A DNA stretch of 64,000 nt from Acanthaster planci (taxonomy: Eukaryota; Echinodermata; Asteroidea; Valvatida; Acanthasteridae). The stretch's first letter is position 1; each line of letters starts with the position of its first letter. The notes beneath the pieces are model-generated. The model saw only the letters and a list, made by a program, of their open reading frames with translations. It was not told where the DNA came from and ran no database searches. The stretch lies in NCBI RefSeq assembly GCF_001949145.1, contig NW_019091689.1:60001-124000 (forward strand), given 5' to 3'. Below, in pieces: positions 44,701-54,605 of the stretch. Made by a program: the position numbers and the translations under genes.

Positions 44701-47700
44701 CGAAAGTGACAATGAGATTGTCATTACCAATTCCTCAGAGGAATCTGATACACTGGAAGAGTTCTACATCAAAGGAGTCCTCCAAGAGAGGCCCAAGAAG
44801 GAAAGCTCATCACTGGCACAGCATGGCACACAGCTCAAGAAATTCAATCGACCTAACCTGCCGGCTGTCGAGAGGCAAAAAAGCGAGGAGCAGCTTGGGG
44901 TCATCGAGAGCCTCAAGAAGCAAATCGCTGACCTGCAGGACAAGCTGGAGCAGGACCGGGCCGAGGCCAGCAGCCAGCAGCAGGTGGCCATCCTGCTGCA
45001 GCAGACGCAGCGGGAAGAGATGGAGCGGCAGTACCTGCTCCAGCAGCAGCAGCTGCTAGAGCAGCAGCAACAGCTGCAGAAGCAGTTTGAACTGCAGGAG
45101 CAGGCACTGAAGGCACAGCAGGAGGTTGCCTTGAAGCAGCTTCAGCAGCAGCAGCAAGAGAAACAGGAGCAGGCCATGGGGACAGCGGATCTCCCCAGGG
45201 AAGCAATCATCATTAAACCTGCCAGTAGGAATCCTGCTAGCCCCTTAAGACCCGTTGTCATTGACGGCAGCAATGTAGCCATGAGGTGTGCAACAATTCA
45301 TTTTCCTTTTCTTGAAAAATTGAAGGTGGCAAACTCGTACAGTTGTGCTGATTATTCTGGTTGATCACAGCTTCACCTCTGTTCAAATAATTTGCCCTTG
45401 TAGAACAGTTCTTAAGCTTTGTCCTTAATGATAAAGTGTGTTTGCAATCTGAGGGGCGTTTTTAAAGCATAATGAAACAGTTCCTCTAAATCACTACACG
45501 TAGATACTGCGTACCTACTGTAACCTCTCTTCAACAATACAAGTCTGAATATCTTGCTTTGTGAAGCTAGACCTTTGAGGCAACACACCTGTAGCATTCT
45601 GGCTGTGCAAGCAAATGGTTCAGTAGTTTTGTGGTTCAAATTTTCAAAGTTCAGATACAGACACAACTCTGTGAGTGCAGAGGTGGCTACATCATGCACA
45701 TGTACGTCTGCCAAAGGCAACTTTTCATGTAGTCAGTAAGGAGATGGAAAAAGTATGTTTTGTTCATACATGTATATCAAGTTAATGGCACACCCACATA
45801 AAAGTACCACACAGCAGGGTGCATTTAATTTTATTTTTTACAATGTGTTCGTTTGTGGGGGAAGATCTCTCTCCCAATTATAGCACTTGAAATCCTACAT
45901 TTGTTGCAATAACTGTTTGTATGGACACAAAACACGATAAAAGGGAGGAAGTCATAATAAAATTGATTCTAAATGGTTATAAATGGCTGCAAGTGTTCAA
46001 CACACAGAAACATTTTACAAAGAGTTTGATTCAAGTTACTCACTTTTGCAGTCAAAAATGGACAGAACAAAACCTACCTGTCAGTTTTGACATAAAAGTG
46101 GGCATTGCTTTTTATTTGAATACAGGAATCACTATTGTTTGGATCAAAATAAGCCTCCATGCTGATTCGCTTGATGGATAGGTTATTGAGTGCTCAAAAC
46201 ATGAAAAAAAATGTGAAAGCCACCTGGAAACACTGAACATGACAGTAACCTACTGCCCCTGTGTGTTTTGTGTCATATACAATGTACAAATTGAATGGAC
46301 CATATTACTGAGGAAGCCATTTTCGATCTTGTTTACTGAATCTGTTTTATAGAATGTTAACTGTTGAATGGGATGGTATCCGACTATTTTAGTATTCATT
46401 TGGGTCCTAAACCTCCCTTTCTATTTTTTTCCTAATATACCATAAAACACTAAGGCAAGTTTTATCACAAGTATGAAATTATTCATCAGAGTAGACAAGC
46501 ATTAATTTAACAGGAAATTTCATTGTTTTCTTTCAATTATGCTCAAGGTCCAAAAATAAAGAGTTAACCTCACTTTTAATTTTAAAATCGCCAAATCCTG
46601 GAAGAGGTCAGTTCCAAGTTCACATTAATATACATTTGCTTTTTTGTCACTTATTGCAGCCACGGAAGGCAACAGGTTTACTCATGTCGCGGGATTGCCC
46701 TCTGCGTGGCCTACTTCCAGAGGCGAGGCCACCAAGACATCACAGTCTTCGTCCCCCAGGGGAGACGGATGCAGAAACCCAATGCCCCGGACAGACCTAT
46801 GAAGGACCAGCCGATCCTGGAGCAGCTGGAGAGTCAGGGCTTGTTGTCCTTCACACCCTCACGGAGGATCGGTCACAATTATGTCAATTGTTATGACGAC
46901 AGGTGAGAGTCTTTCTTATCAGGTTAAACAGATGGACTTGCTTTTTTCGGGACAATATCTGTTCTTATTGGCACACTCCAGGGATATACTGTACATGTAC
47001 TCGTATCTACAGTAGACATCAATCTGATGCCACACTTTGTTTACCTGTGTGGTAGCCTGTGGTGCTTAGGGAGCGTCTCAAAGGTTGGAGTGTTGGAAAT
47101 GTTCTCACTGTTACAAGGAGTTCCTACAATTGAACACTCTAGCATTCCATTGGGAACATGTGGTGCTTTCCACAGGACTGTTCCCACAGCCTGTGGCAAT
47201 GCATATGTCAGCTCACCACGAATCTCTACCCATTTCAGGAACAATTGTATCCTTGCCAATAATATGCGTCAGTTAGAGATGGGCTTTGATATTTGTGGAG
47301 TGTTAGTAGATAGCTTAGCCACAGATTACAATTGAATTCACTGGTAAACATTTGCTGGGGTTGCAGTNNNNNNNNNNNNNNNNNNNNNNNNNNNNNNNNN
47401 NNNNNNNNNNNNNNNNNNNNNNNNNNNNNNNNNNNNNNNNNNNNNNNNNNNNNNNNNNNNNNNNNNNNNNNNNNNNNNNNNNNNNNNNNNNNNNNNNNNN
47501 NNNNNNNNNNNNNNNNNNNNNNNNNNNNNNNNNNNNNNNNNNNNNNNNNNNNNNNNNNNNNNNNNNNNNNNNNNNNNNNNNNNNNNNNNNNNNNNNNNNN
47601 NNNNNNNNNNNNNNNNNNNNNNNNNNNNNNNNNNNNNNNNNNNNNNNNNNNNNNNNNNNNNNNNNNNNNNNNNNNNNNNNNNNNNNNNNNNNNNNNNNNN

Positions 47701-49153
47701 NNNNNNNNNNNNNNNNNNNNNNNNNNNNNNNNNNNNNNNNNNNNNNNNNNNNNNNNNNNNNNNNNNNNNNNNNNNNNNNNNNNNNNNNNNNNNNNNNNNN
47801 NNNNNNNNNNNNNNNNNNNNNNNNNNNNNNNNNNNNNNNNNNNNNNNNNNNNNNNNNNNNNNNNNNNNNNNNNNNNNNNNNNNNNNNNNNATTACGGTAA
47901 AAATTTGGTAAGAATGTTGCATGCTGTGAGTCAACATTTAGCTTTAACATGATTAATGAGTTACTTCTGCCCTCAGTGCATCATTGGATTTCTGTGGATT
48001 CAGGAAGGCTTCCTGTAAAAAAAATGCAGGGCTGAGCAACACAGGAGTATGTGTCTCCACTGTATATGTACCTATACATGTAAGTAACGATCAGGGTTTT
48101 GTTTTACAGGTTTATTGTCGAGCTTGCTGTACAGAACGATGGAGTCATAGTGTCCAATGACAATTTCAGGGATTTGATGGGGGAGTCACCCCAGTGGAGA
48201 TTTGTCATTGAAAACAGGTAAGGCTCGTAGCAGAACTGAAATTGTTGCATTCTATTTGGGACATCGTCAACCAAAGATGTTCCTTGCTGTTTGGGGGTAT
48301 AAACTGAATGGCACTGATGAGTAACTTGCTTTCAAGGGAAGGAATCTTTTGTATATAAATAAAGAAAATTGACTGAGTCGATGCATATTTGAAAGTCAGT
48401 GGCTATTTTGCTTGACTTATAGGCTGCATTAGAACTTTATGGTACAGGTAATGTACAAAAGGATAGAGTTACTTTACTGAAGGATCTAAGGTTGATCAGC
48501 TAATTCAAGATTTTAAAAATCAGTCTATTATGTAAATGTATTGTTTGAAGCATTGCTGTTTCCACAGTTAATTTTCAAAGCTGATGTGTCATTATCTTGG
48601 CAGGTTGGTCATGTACACCTTTGCTGGTGACCATTTTATGATTCTGAATGACCCGCTTGGCAGAAAAGGACCCCGTATTGATCAAATCCTATGTAAATCC
48701 CAACCACCCGGAAATGCAGCTGGTGCCACGAGCCAACAAAGATTAAAGACATTACAAGATCCTAAGGGCTTGTCAACAGCACAGCCTGCCACAAAGGTGG
48801 GTATGCAGACTCTACAAGGCAAGACAGTGCTTACACTACCTGCCACAGGAGTTGTCCCACAGTGGGGAACCAGTGCAAAGACTGGTGCCCAGATTGTCGG
48901 AGCAGGCACAGCCAAAGGAACTCAGCGGCCCCAGACTGCTCCTGCGCCGGCTCCCAAGGCAATACTGGCCGCATCGTTTGGCCAAAAGGCTGGCCGCAAA
49001 GATGCCAAGGACCACCCTTGCTATGAGATGCTGATGGGCATCTTCCCCAACAATGAGGAAGAGGTACTGCGGGTATTAACAAAAAACAGTGACAAGGAGG
49101 ACGCCAACGAGCTGGTGATTCAAGTCCTGGTGGAAAAAGAAAAGAGCGAATAG
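41542..49153 (+). CDS. N4BP1: N4BP1/KHNYN-type NYN-domain ribonuclease (one KH exon unresolved)
   Basis: Recognised coding exons: 41552-41782 (exon from 41542), 43629-45285, 46660-46902, 48110-48217, 48604-49153; the last four are phase-consistent. Domain order is an N-terminal KH-like region, a second KH-like piece (IRSNDEMNLSLVLSVIEEK), a UBA-like helix bundle (about 44195-44345), tandem SIM-like motifs, a Gln-rich coiled coil, the NYN/PIN-like nuclease (VVIDGSNVAM, ITVFVPQ, NCYDDRF, IVSNDNFRD) and a C-terminal CoCUN ubiquitin-binding-like segment (MLMGIFPNNEEEVLRVL). The nuclease acids are all present, so an active enzyme is expected. In vertebrates N4BP1 and KHNYN degrade RNA, bind NEDD4-type ligases or ZAP, and dampen NF-kB signalling. 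This is probably the pre-duplication homologue. AATAAA lies at 49374. Confidence 0.92.
42921..43163. mobile_element. MITE with about 54-bp terminal inverted repeats
   Basis: 243 bp. The left end cagggccaatttcatagagc and the reverse complement of the right end, cagggccaataccacagagc, match, as does the following tgcttaagca....tttgcttaagcg. It sits in an N4BP1 intron, in the interval where one small exon is missing from my model. A clear target duplication was not found. Confidence 0.88.
43629..45285 (+). CDS. N4BP1-type long central exon
   Basis: The acceptor ggtgaaaag is modest and the donor is ATGAG|gtgtgc. About 551 codons are open. The exon contains a KH-like end, a disordered Ser/Pro region, a UBA-like segment (QQLAIQRVRDRGNFTQSEID), acidic SIM-like motifs (SILVISESDNEIVI), a coiled coil of about 90 residues very rich in Gln and Glu (44911-45175), and the first NYN strand VVIDGSNVAM with its catalytic Asp. 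The start phase (1) does not match the phase-0 donor at 41782, so a small exon is missing between them. Confidence 0.9.
45286..46659. other. N4BP1-type intron
   Basis: AT-rich intron without recognised elements. It splits the NYN domain immediately after the catalytic IDGSN motif. Confidence 0.7.
46660..46902 (+). CDS. N4BP1-type exon: NYN core
   Basis: The acceptor is ttattgcag and the donor is GACGACAG|gtgaga. It reads HGRQQVYSCRGIALCVAYF, QDITVFVPQGRRMQ, LLSFTPSRR and NCYDD. The conserved pair of Asp at the end belongs to the metal-binding site of the PIN-like fold. Confidence 0.95.
46903..48109. other. N4BP1-type intron with a 523-N assembly gap
   Basis: N run 47368-47890. The flanking exons join in frame and in the correct family order, so no conserved exon is expected inside the gap. 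Confidence 0.8.
48110..48217 (+). CDS. N4BP1-type exon: NYN core, second part
   Basis: The acceptor is gttttacag and the donor is GAAAACAG|gtaagg. It encodes RFIVELAVQNDGVIVSNDNF then RDLMGESPQWRFVIEN. The SNDNFRD motif supplies another active-site Asp of the NYN family. Confidence 0.95.
48604..49153 (+). CDS. N4BP1-type terminal exon: NYN end and CoCUN
   Basis: The acceptor is attatcttggcag. It begins LVMYTFAGDHFMILNDPLGR, the conserved C-terminal end of the NYN domain, continues through a low-complexity Ala/Thr/Gln/Pro linker, and closes with a CoCUN-like helical segment (HPCYEMLMGIFPNNEEEV) before stop TAG at 49151-49153. Confidence 0.95.
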
Positions 49154-49373
49154 GCTGAACCCCCGAGGGGTTTCTGCTTGGAACGTTTTTAAAATCCTTC
49201 AAACTCTTGTACTGTGCAGAAAACCAGTTCAGATTTACATTCTCAGTAGTTAATTTTTCAAGTACTATAAATTAGGATCTACCTTACTGAATCCTTCAAA
49301 ATCCTCGAAATTTTAGATAAGCGGTGCATTTGCTGTTTTTTTGTACATGTAACTAGCTGAGGGAGAGATGTAT

Positions 49374-49379
49374 AATAAA
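49374..49379 (+). promoter_or_regulatory. Candidate poly(A) signal of the N4BP1-type gene
   Basis: AATAAA about 220 bases after the stop codon at 49153, a normal 3' UTR spacing. Confidence 0.5.
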
Positions 49380-52065
49380 CTCGGTGAAGGGAAACCAGGT
49401 GAAATTTTTGTTTCTTTAAAAACCACATGTACTAAATTTGCTGGTAAATGAGGCCAGCATACTCTTCTCTGTTTGGATTGTTAACAGAATTTGGAATCTG
49501 TTCTATTAGTGTGCAACTTCTTTTTTTTTAAAAGAAGTGGATTCATTTGTAATTAACTCACATGTCGCTGCATTTATTAAACTTAATTTGTGTGACTGAA
49601 TCTCACAAAGCCTTGAAGGCTGTATTTCAGTAATCGTGGCCAAGTTAGTATTAGAAAGGGCAAGCCAATTTTTATGATGTATTACTCAGTTTGACATCCC
49701 ACTGAAAACAGATATCATGCAGGTGACAGTCGTTCCAGGGTTGAGGCAGCTTTCCATATGTACGTGTTTTCGTGCGTTGCATGCATGACCTGTTCATGCG
49801 TTTCACTTTCACAGACATTAACCATGTTAACATAACACACATGTGCGTTGCTTTCGGTCGTCAAAATTGCTCTGGGAGCAATTGTAACGGATACACAGCG
49901 CTTGGCGCAAGTGTTGACGTGCATATGGAAAGGCGCCTTTACTGTCGATTTAGGTTTAGATATTTTGAAAGGTGTTTAAGCCTGAAGTTGCCGTGGTGAC
50001 ATATTGACTTAAAGAGTTGGTCCTTGGAAATTTTGTATCCTTACCTCTGTTGTACTGCATGTTCATTTAGAAGTGTTAAAAATGTTACCAAGAGTGCACT
50101 TTTGTAATACAGAGAATGATTAATGATTCACTCCATAAGAGCTGTTGGGGGCTCAGGGTCTGCTCACCTGTGACATTTTCTCCATCACAGTTTCCACTGA
50201 AAGTGAACAACAACATGTATCAACAATAGTTGTCCATAATGAGAGCTGTTATTGTTATGGCTTTGTTTGTATATGCTTGTGATACCCAGTACTCAAGTAA
50301 TTCCTTTGCCAGTTATAAAAATTGCCACATTTATCAAAAATATTGTCATATTCCCTGGAAGATATTATATCCTCTATTATGTTTATCGTTTGAATACCTT
50401 CATGCTATTGTGGTACTGAAATGAGTCAGAAATGATCTTCTGTGAAGGACACTCAGCATTTTTATTTTGAGTTTTTTTTTATTGCAAGAAAAATGCACAA
50501 AACCTTTGAAGAGTACCAAATATGTGTATATTATTGATGTTTTAATAAAATGTCCCACATGTCCGGGACATGTAAAATTAAATCTCTTAATAATAGAAAT
50601 GAAACATCTTTCATTAACATCAGAAGTGAAACAAGCTTCGATTCCCTAGTTTTCCCAGCCAATTCTACATAAAAGGAATATGAATGGAATCTTAGTTTTC
50701 TTCATGGAATGTCCAGTTCCTTTGGGGAATACATTTTGTGCGACTTCCTTAAATGTTTTTGGAAAGGGTGCTTACCAATGAGTCAAACATTTAAAATATT
50801 CCATGCTTTTCTTGACAAATAAAGACACTAGCGTTGTTGCTGTGATGTCCAGAGTAGAACCTGCCTCTGATTGGAAACAAAATGGCTGTTCATTCTGTGT
50901 TCAGTAGAGCATACTGCTATTCTATATCAACTGTCCGTGTGCACTGGCACAAACAACTACCCGTCAATTTTCAAAATGGTGATATTTGTGTCTCAATTTT
51001 CTCAACACATGACTCTGGATGAAAACATACTTAGACATAGCTCATTTTGATGGTTTTCAGTATACAGTGTGACCCAAATTATACTCGTCAAAAATCTGAA
51101 AACATGCTCACTGGCTTCTGTCAGAAGCTGAAACAGTGACTCACTACAACTGCATAAAAAAACTGGCACGGGTCCTTCAATAAATAAGGGGGGGTGTCTG
51201 ACTCCAATGAAACATTTCAAAAGGAGGGAAGTGCTGGAGATTATTGGTGGCATATTATTGGACATATTTTTGAGTGTAAAATTTCAATCCATCCACACAA
51301 AAATCCATACCATGTCACACTCTAAACCCTTGACAGAATGGTCCATAATAGTTTCATAGCCTGCTAGCACTCGATATCGCTAATGCTAAAACTAATGGCT
51401 GCTTTTCCCATTCCAAACCAAAGGGGCGAAGGTCTTAGGTGTTAATAACCCCCCATAGACCTCCATCGTCCTCCCTTCCCAACCCCCCACCCCCGCACAA
51501 GTGTTTATTTGGACGACCTCCCGTATGTTCTGTAGTACAGGACTGTCAATTGGGGACCCTTGGTTAATTGGGAACCCCATTATGCTTTGTATTCAGGGTT
51601 CTCGATTGAATGTAAAACAAACATGCTTGTTTCTCATACTCTGTGGTTGAAAAAAGTTTGGGAAGATGCTCATTTTTCTCTGAACAACGAAACTCCGACG
51701 AGCTGGATTTGGATAATTTCCTAGACTGTTCCTTTCATTTATCCCACAACTAACCCTGACCACAAAATACCTCTGGAACTTTTTTTTCAGGGAGAAACAC
51801 TGTGTGGGTGTGCAGGCCTGCATAACATCATCTTACCCTGAATTACATGTTTTCTTTTGTTTGGAGGTCCAGGCTAGCACACAACCATCTAAATTCCTGA
51901 CAAAATTCTCAATTTGAAAAAGCGTAGGATGGTTCATTCATGTATACATGTATGTGATAAATTAAAGGAACTAGAATTACAACATTCAAAAGAGATTTAA
52001 AAATGAAAGAAAAATAAAAGGTTACTAACTTGCTGCCGAGTGGTTGGAAAAATTCAGTGCACATA
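49380..52065. other. Intergenic DNA, nothing recognised
   Basis: 3' flank of the N4BP1-type gene. Open frames are short and AT-biased. No RNA gene or transposon is recognised. Confidence 0.5.
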
Positions 52066-52594
52066 ATCGGGACTTTTCCCAGATTTTCAGTTTTCAAAAT
52101 TCTTCAAAAATTAATCATTTCAATTAATGGACATTTACACCCACATGAATTTCTGTCTGGTGGCTACTGTAGCCTGACAGACAAATTCTATTGACGCCCA
52201 GGTATTTCAGCCAGGCCTGCTGCCTTGTAAAAAGAGCCCAGATTGTGCAGTGTTATTAACTTTCTTTTGTTCACGAACCTCTTTTCAATAGGGGCCAGAT
52301 TAGCATGCAGCGGTGCTGTGTGGCTCATCGCTGCGGTGGTGGAGTGCTTTTGTCTCTGGTGGTAATCCGCTCACTCCAAATGCCCAAAACCATGGTATAC
52401 CGTTTCAAAACAAGGCTGGATTATCTCCACTATTGAGAGTGAAACAATGTTGGTAATGCCCAGCAGCCTAGTCTTTTGTTCCGAGTACGGTCTTTTGCTA
52501 CAAGGCCTAGTTCCCTTTGTCCCATTTCGGGTTCCCCGGCTCCATGTATAAAACCTACGTGCCCGAAAACGGGTCCCCGGCAGCAAGTGGTTAA
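52066..52594 (+). repeat. Dispersed repeat family A, copy 1
   Basis: Runs from cccagattttcagttttcaa through atttacacccacat, tatttcagccaggcctgc and agcccagattgtgcagtgt to gcaagtggttaa. Matched over its whole length by 56378-56931 with many substitutions. Confidence 0.85.
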
Positions 52595-54465
52595 ATCCCT
52601 TTCAGTTGAATATGCACAATTGATATGAAGACAAAATTTATAAACCAAACTCCTTAAAGTTTAAAAGAGATATTCAATCTTTCTGATATTGGTTTTAAAT
52701 GCAAATTACAGCACACTGCGTGTACATGATAGACATCAAGGAAATTAATTCACTTTCACTTCTCATCACCCATTGCACTTTGCAGATGACACAAGTCCAT
52801 CATTTCAAGTATGGTTAAATGCTGAAAAAAAATTTCTGCATTTATGAATTTCTATGAATGTATTAATCCTGTTGTTGCTACCACATATTTTCAGACTAAA
52901 GAGCCAAAGAAAATTCATCAATTGTTGGAAATTCTATGATGCAGGAACGATTCACTGACACACTGAAGCATATCCAGCTTTAATATTTGCTTTCAATGCC
53001 CTGGGTGAGCTTCCTCGACTCGACCAAAGCCATCTCGTCAAAAAACAGCACAAGAATTTCACATTACACTATCTATTTCAGGGAAGCATGTGAGAGTCTC
53101 TTTGGATGTATTTCCTGCAGGATCTGAGGTGAGGCCCCCCTACCCGGCAAAATCATTAGCTTTTGGAAAATTAGAATATTTTAAGACTGTCTCATTTCCT
53201 TTCCCTCCAAATGCATATAAAAAGCCTTGGCCCTCTGAAAGATCACAAAAGGTTACATCTATAAATGTGACCTGCCATAATAAAATGGAAGTAAGGTAGC
53301 ATCCTGCTTTTACCTTTTGTGAGGGTTCAAAGTCATATTGAAGTGGAGGTCAATTTTTGGGGGGGGCATGTTGAAATATTTGGAAGGAGTAACCCGTTTT
53401 CTGTGTAATTCCAAATGTTTCTCAGAATCATATATTTAAAAATGTCATTTTCTCAGCAATTTCGATGACAGCATTATTTGTGTCTGGTCAGAAATGCTGA
53501 AATAATGTCAGAAACAAAGACATAAAGCTGCCAGAATAATGTCATAATGTCATATACTTCTACCCTAAGTGTTCCATGTACATACATGTACCACTGGAAA
53601 GCTCTCTTCCTCCTGAATAAAAAAGCACCAATATCTCAGCTTTTGAATATTCCAACTTTCAGCTCATTTTGAGATGACAGGTCACAAATTTCAAAAGATT
53701 TTGACACCCTCCCCAAAAACCCTTTTGACCTGCCTCCCCCCCCCCAAAAAAATTGGTTTTGGATCCGCTCCCGTGCAGAGTGCACCAGTAAACAAAAAAA
53801 AGGAACTGGTAAGCTTCTGGTGTACTTCCTAACACCTGGACCATTTTTTAAATTCCAGCTCCATCGCTGGGGTGGTATAGGTTGCTTGTGAGTACGGCAC
53901 TTACCTATCACCACTGTGACCCAGGTTCGATTCACGGCCGCGCCATACATGAGTAGAGTTGTTCACTGGTTCTCTCCAGTCCCCCCAAAAGGATTTGTTA
54001 CTCCAAGTTCTTTGATTTTCCTCCCTCTGCTAAAAATCACCACTTTTTGATCTCTGGCTGTGCTCCATAGTCAAATATGGGTCCTGCCTGCCAGCTGCAC
54101 GACGCACTTTTATATGCCGCTGGTTTGACCGCATTGCAGCTGCATCCTTCCTGATTCCACCTTGAGGCTAAAAGCAAGGATAACTAGCTCTAAGTTACTT
54201 GTAGTTTCCAGCTAGTTTCCAGCTACATACAGTCTGAAGTTTACCCCAACTACACATGGGGCTGGAGGAACACAACCTAGGGGTTCTGACCACCGGGGAC
54301 TGTAAGCTGGAAGCAACAGATATGAAGCCAAGGTTTTTTAAAAAATCTTCTCAGCCTATGGCTTGATTTTACAGGCAGGGTATTTGGTCCAACACTGACC
54401 TCATTTGAATTAGAATTCTGCACTCAACACGACCAGGCTATTTGTGGAGAATCACCAGTTTGGTA
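52595..54465. other. SLC35C2 3' flank
   Basis: Contains the SINE at 53868-54170. No poly(A) signal on the - strand was confidently seen, and no other gene is recognised. Confidence 0.5.
53868..54170 (+). mobile_element. tRNA-derived SINE, second family
   Basis: A-box-like TGGTATAGGTTG is followed by B box GGTTCGATTC about 50 bases on, then a body with gttcactggttctctccagtc and gattttcctccctctgc. It differs from the SINE at 27858 in both head and body. It lies just downstream of the last SLC35C2 exon. Confidence 0.7.
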
Positions 54466-54605
54466 CTATAATCTTGTCACATGCATTCTTTTTGCACTGA
54501 AGATCTCCTCCTCGTCATCCTCGTCATCATTGGCCGTCCCGTCGTTCATAAGAAGCTGCTCTTGGTCGCCATGGTGCAATGCATCATTCCTGGAGTTTGA
54601 CATGT
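54466..54605 (-). CDS. SLC35C2 exon 8 (acidic tail)
   Basis: The acceptor is gtttccttcag. In the phase set by exon 7 it reads [20 protein letters not shown], then [16 protein letters not shown], and stops at TAG 54466-54468. The Glu-Leu-Leu then acidic pattern matches the cytoplasmic tail of vertebrate SLC35C2. The exon is too short to stand out as an open frame. Confidence 0.85.

Noticed and set aside
44913-45206. - strand Ala/Pro-rich frame opposite the N4BP1 coiled coil.
   Set aside because: Shadow of the CAG-rich coding strand.
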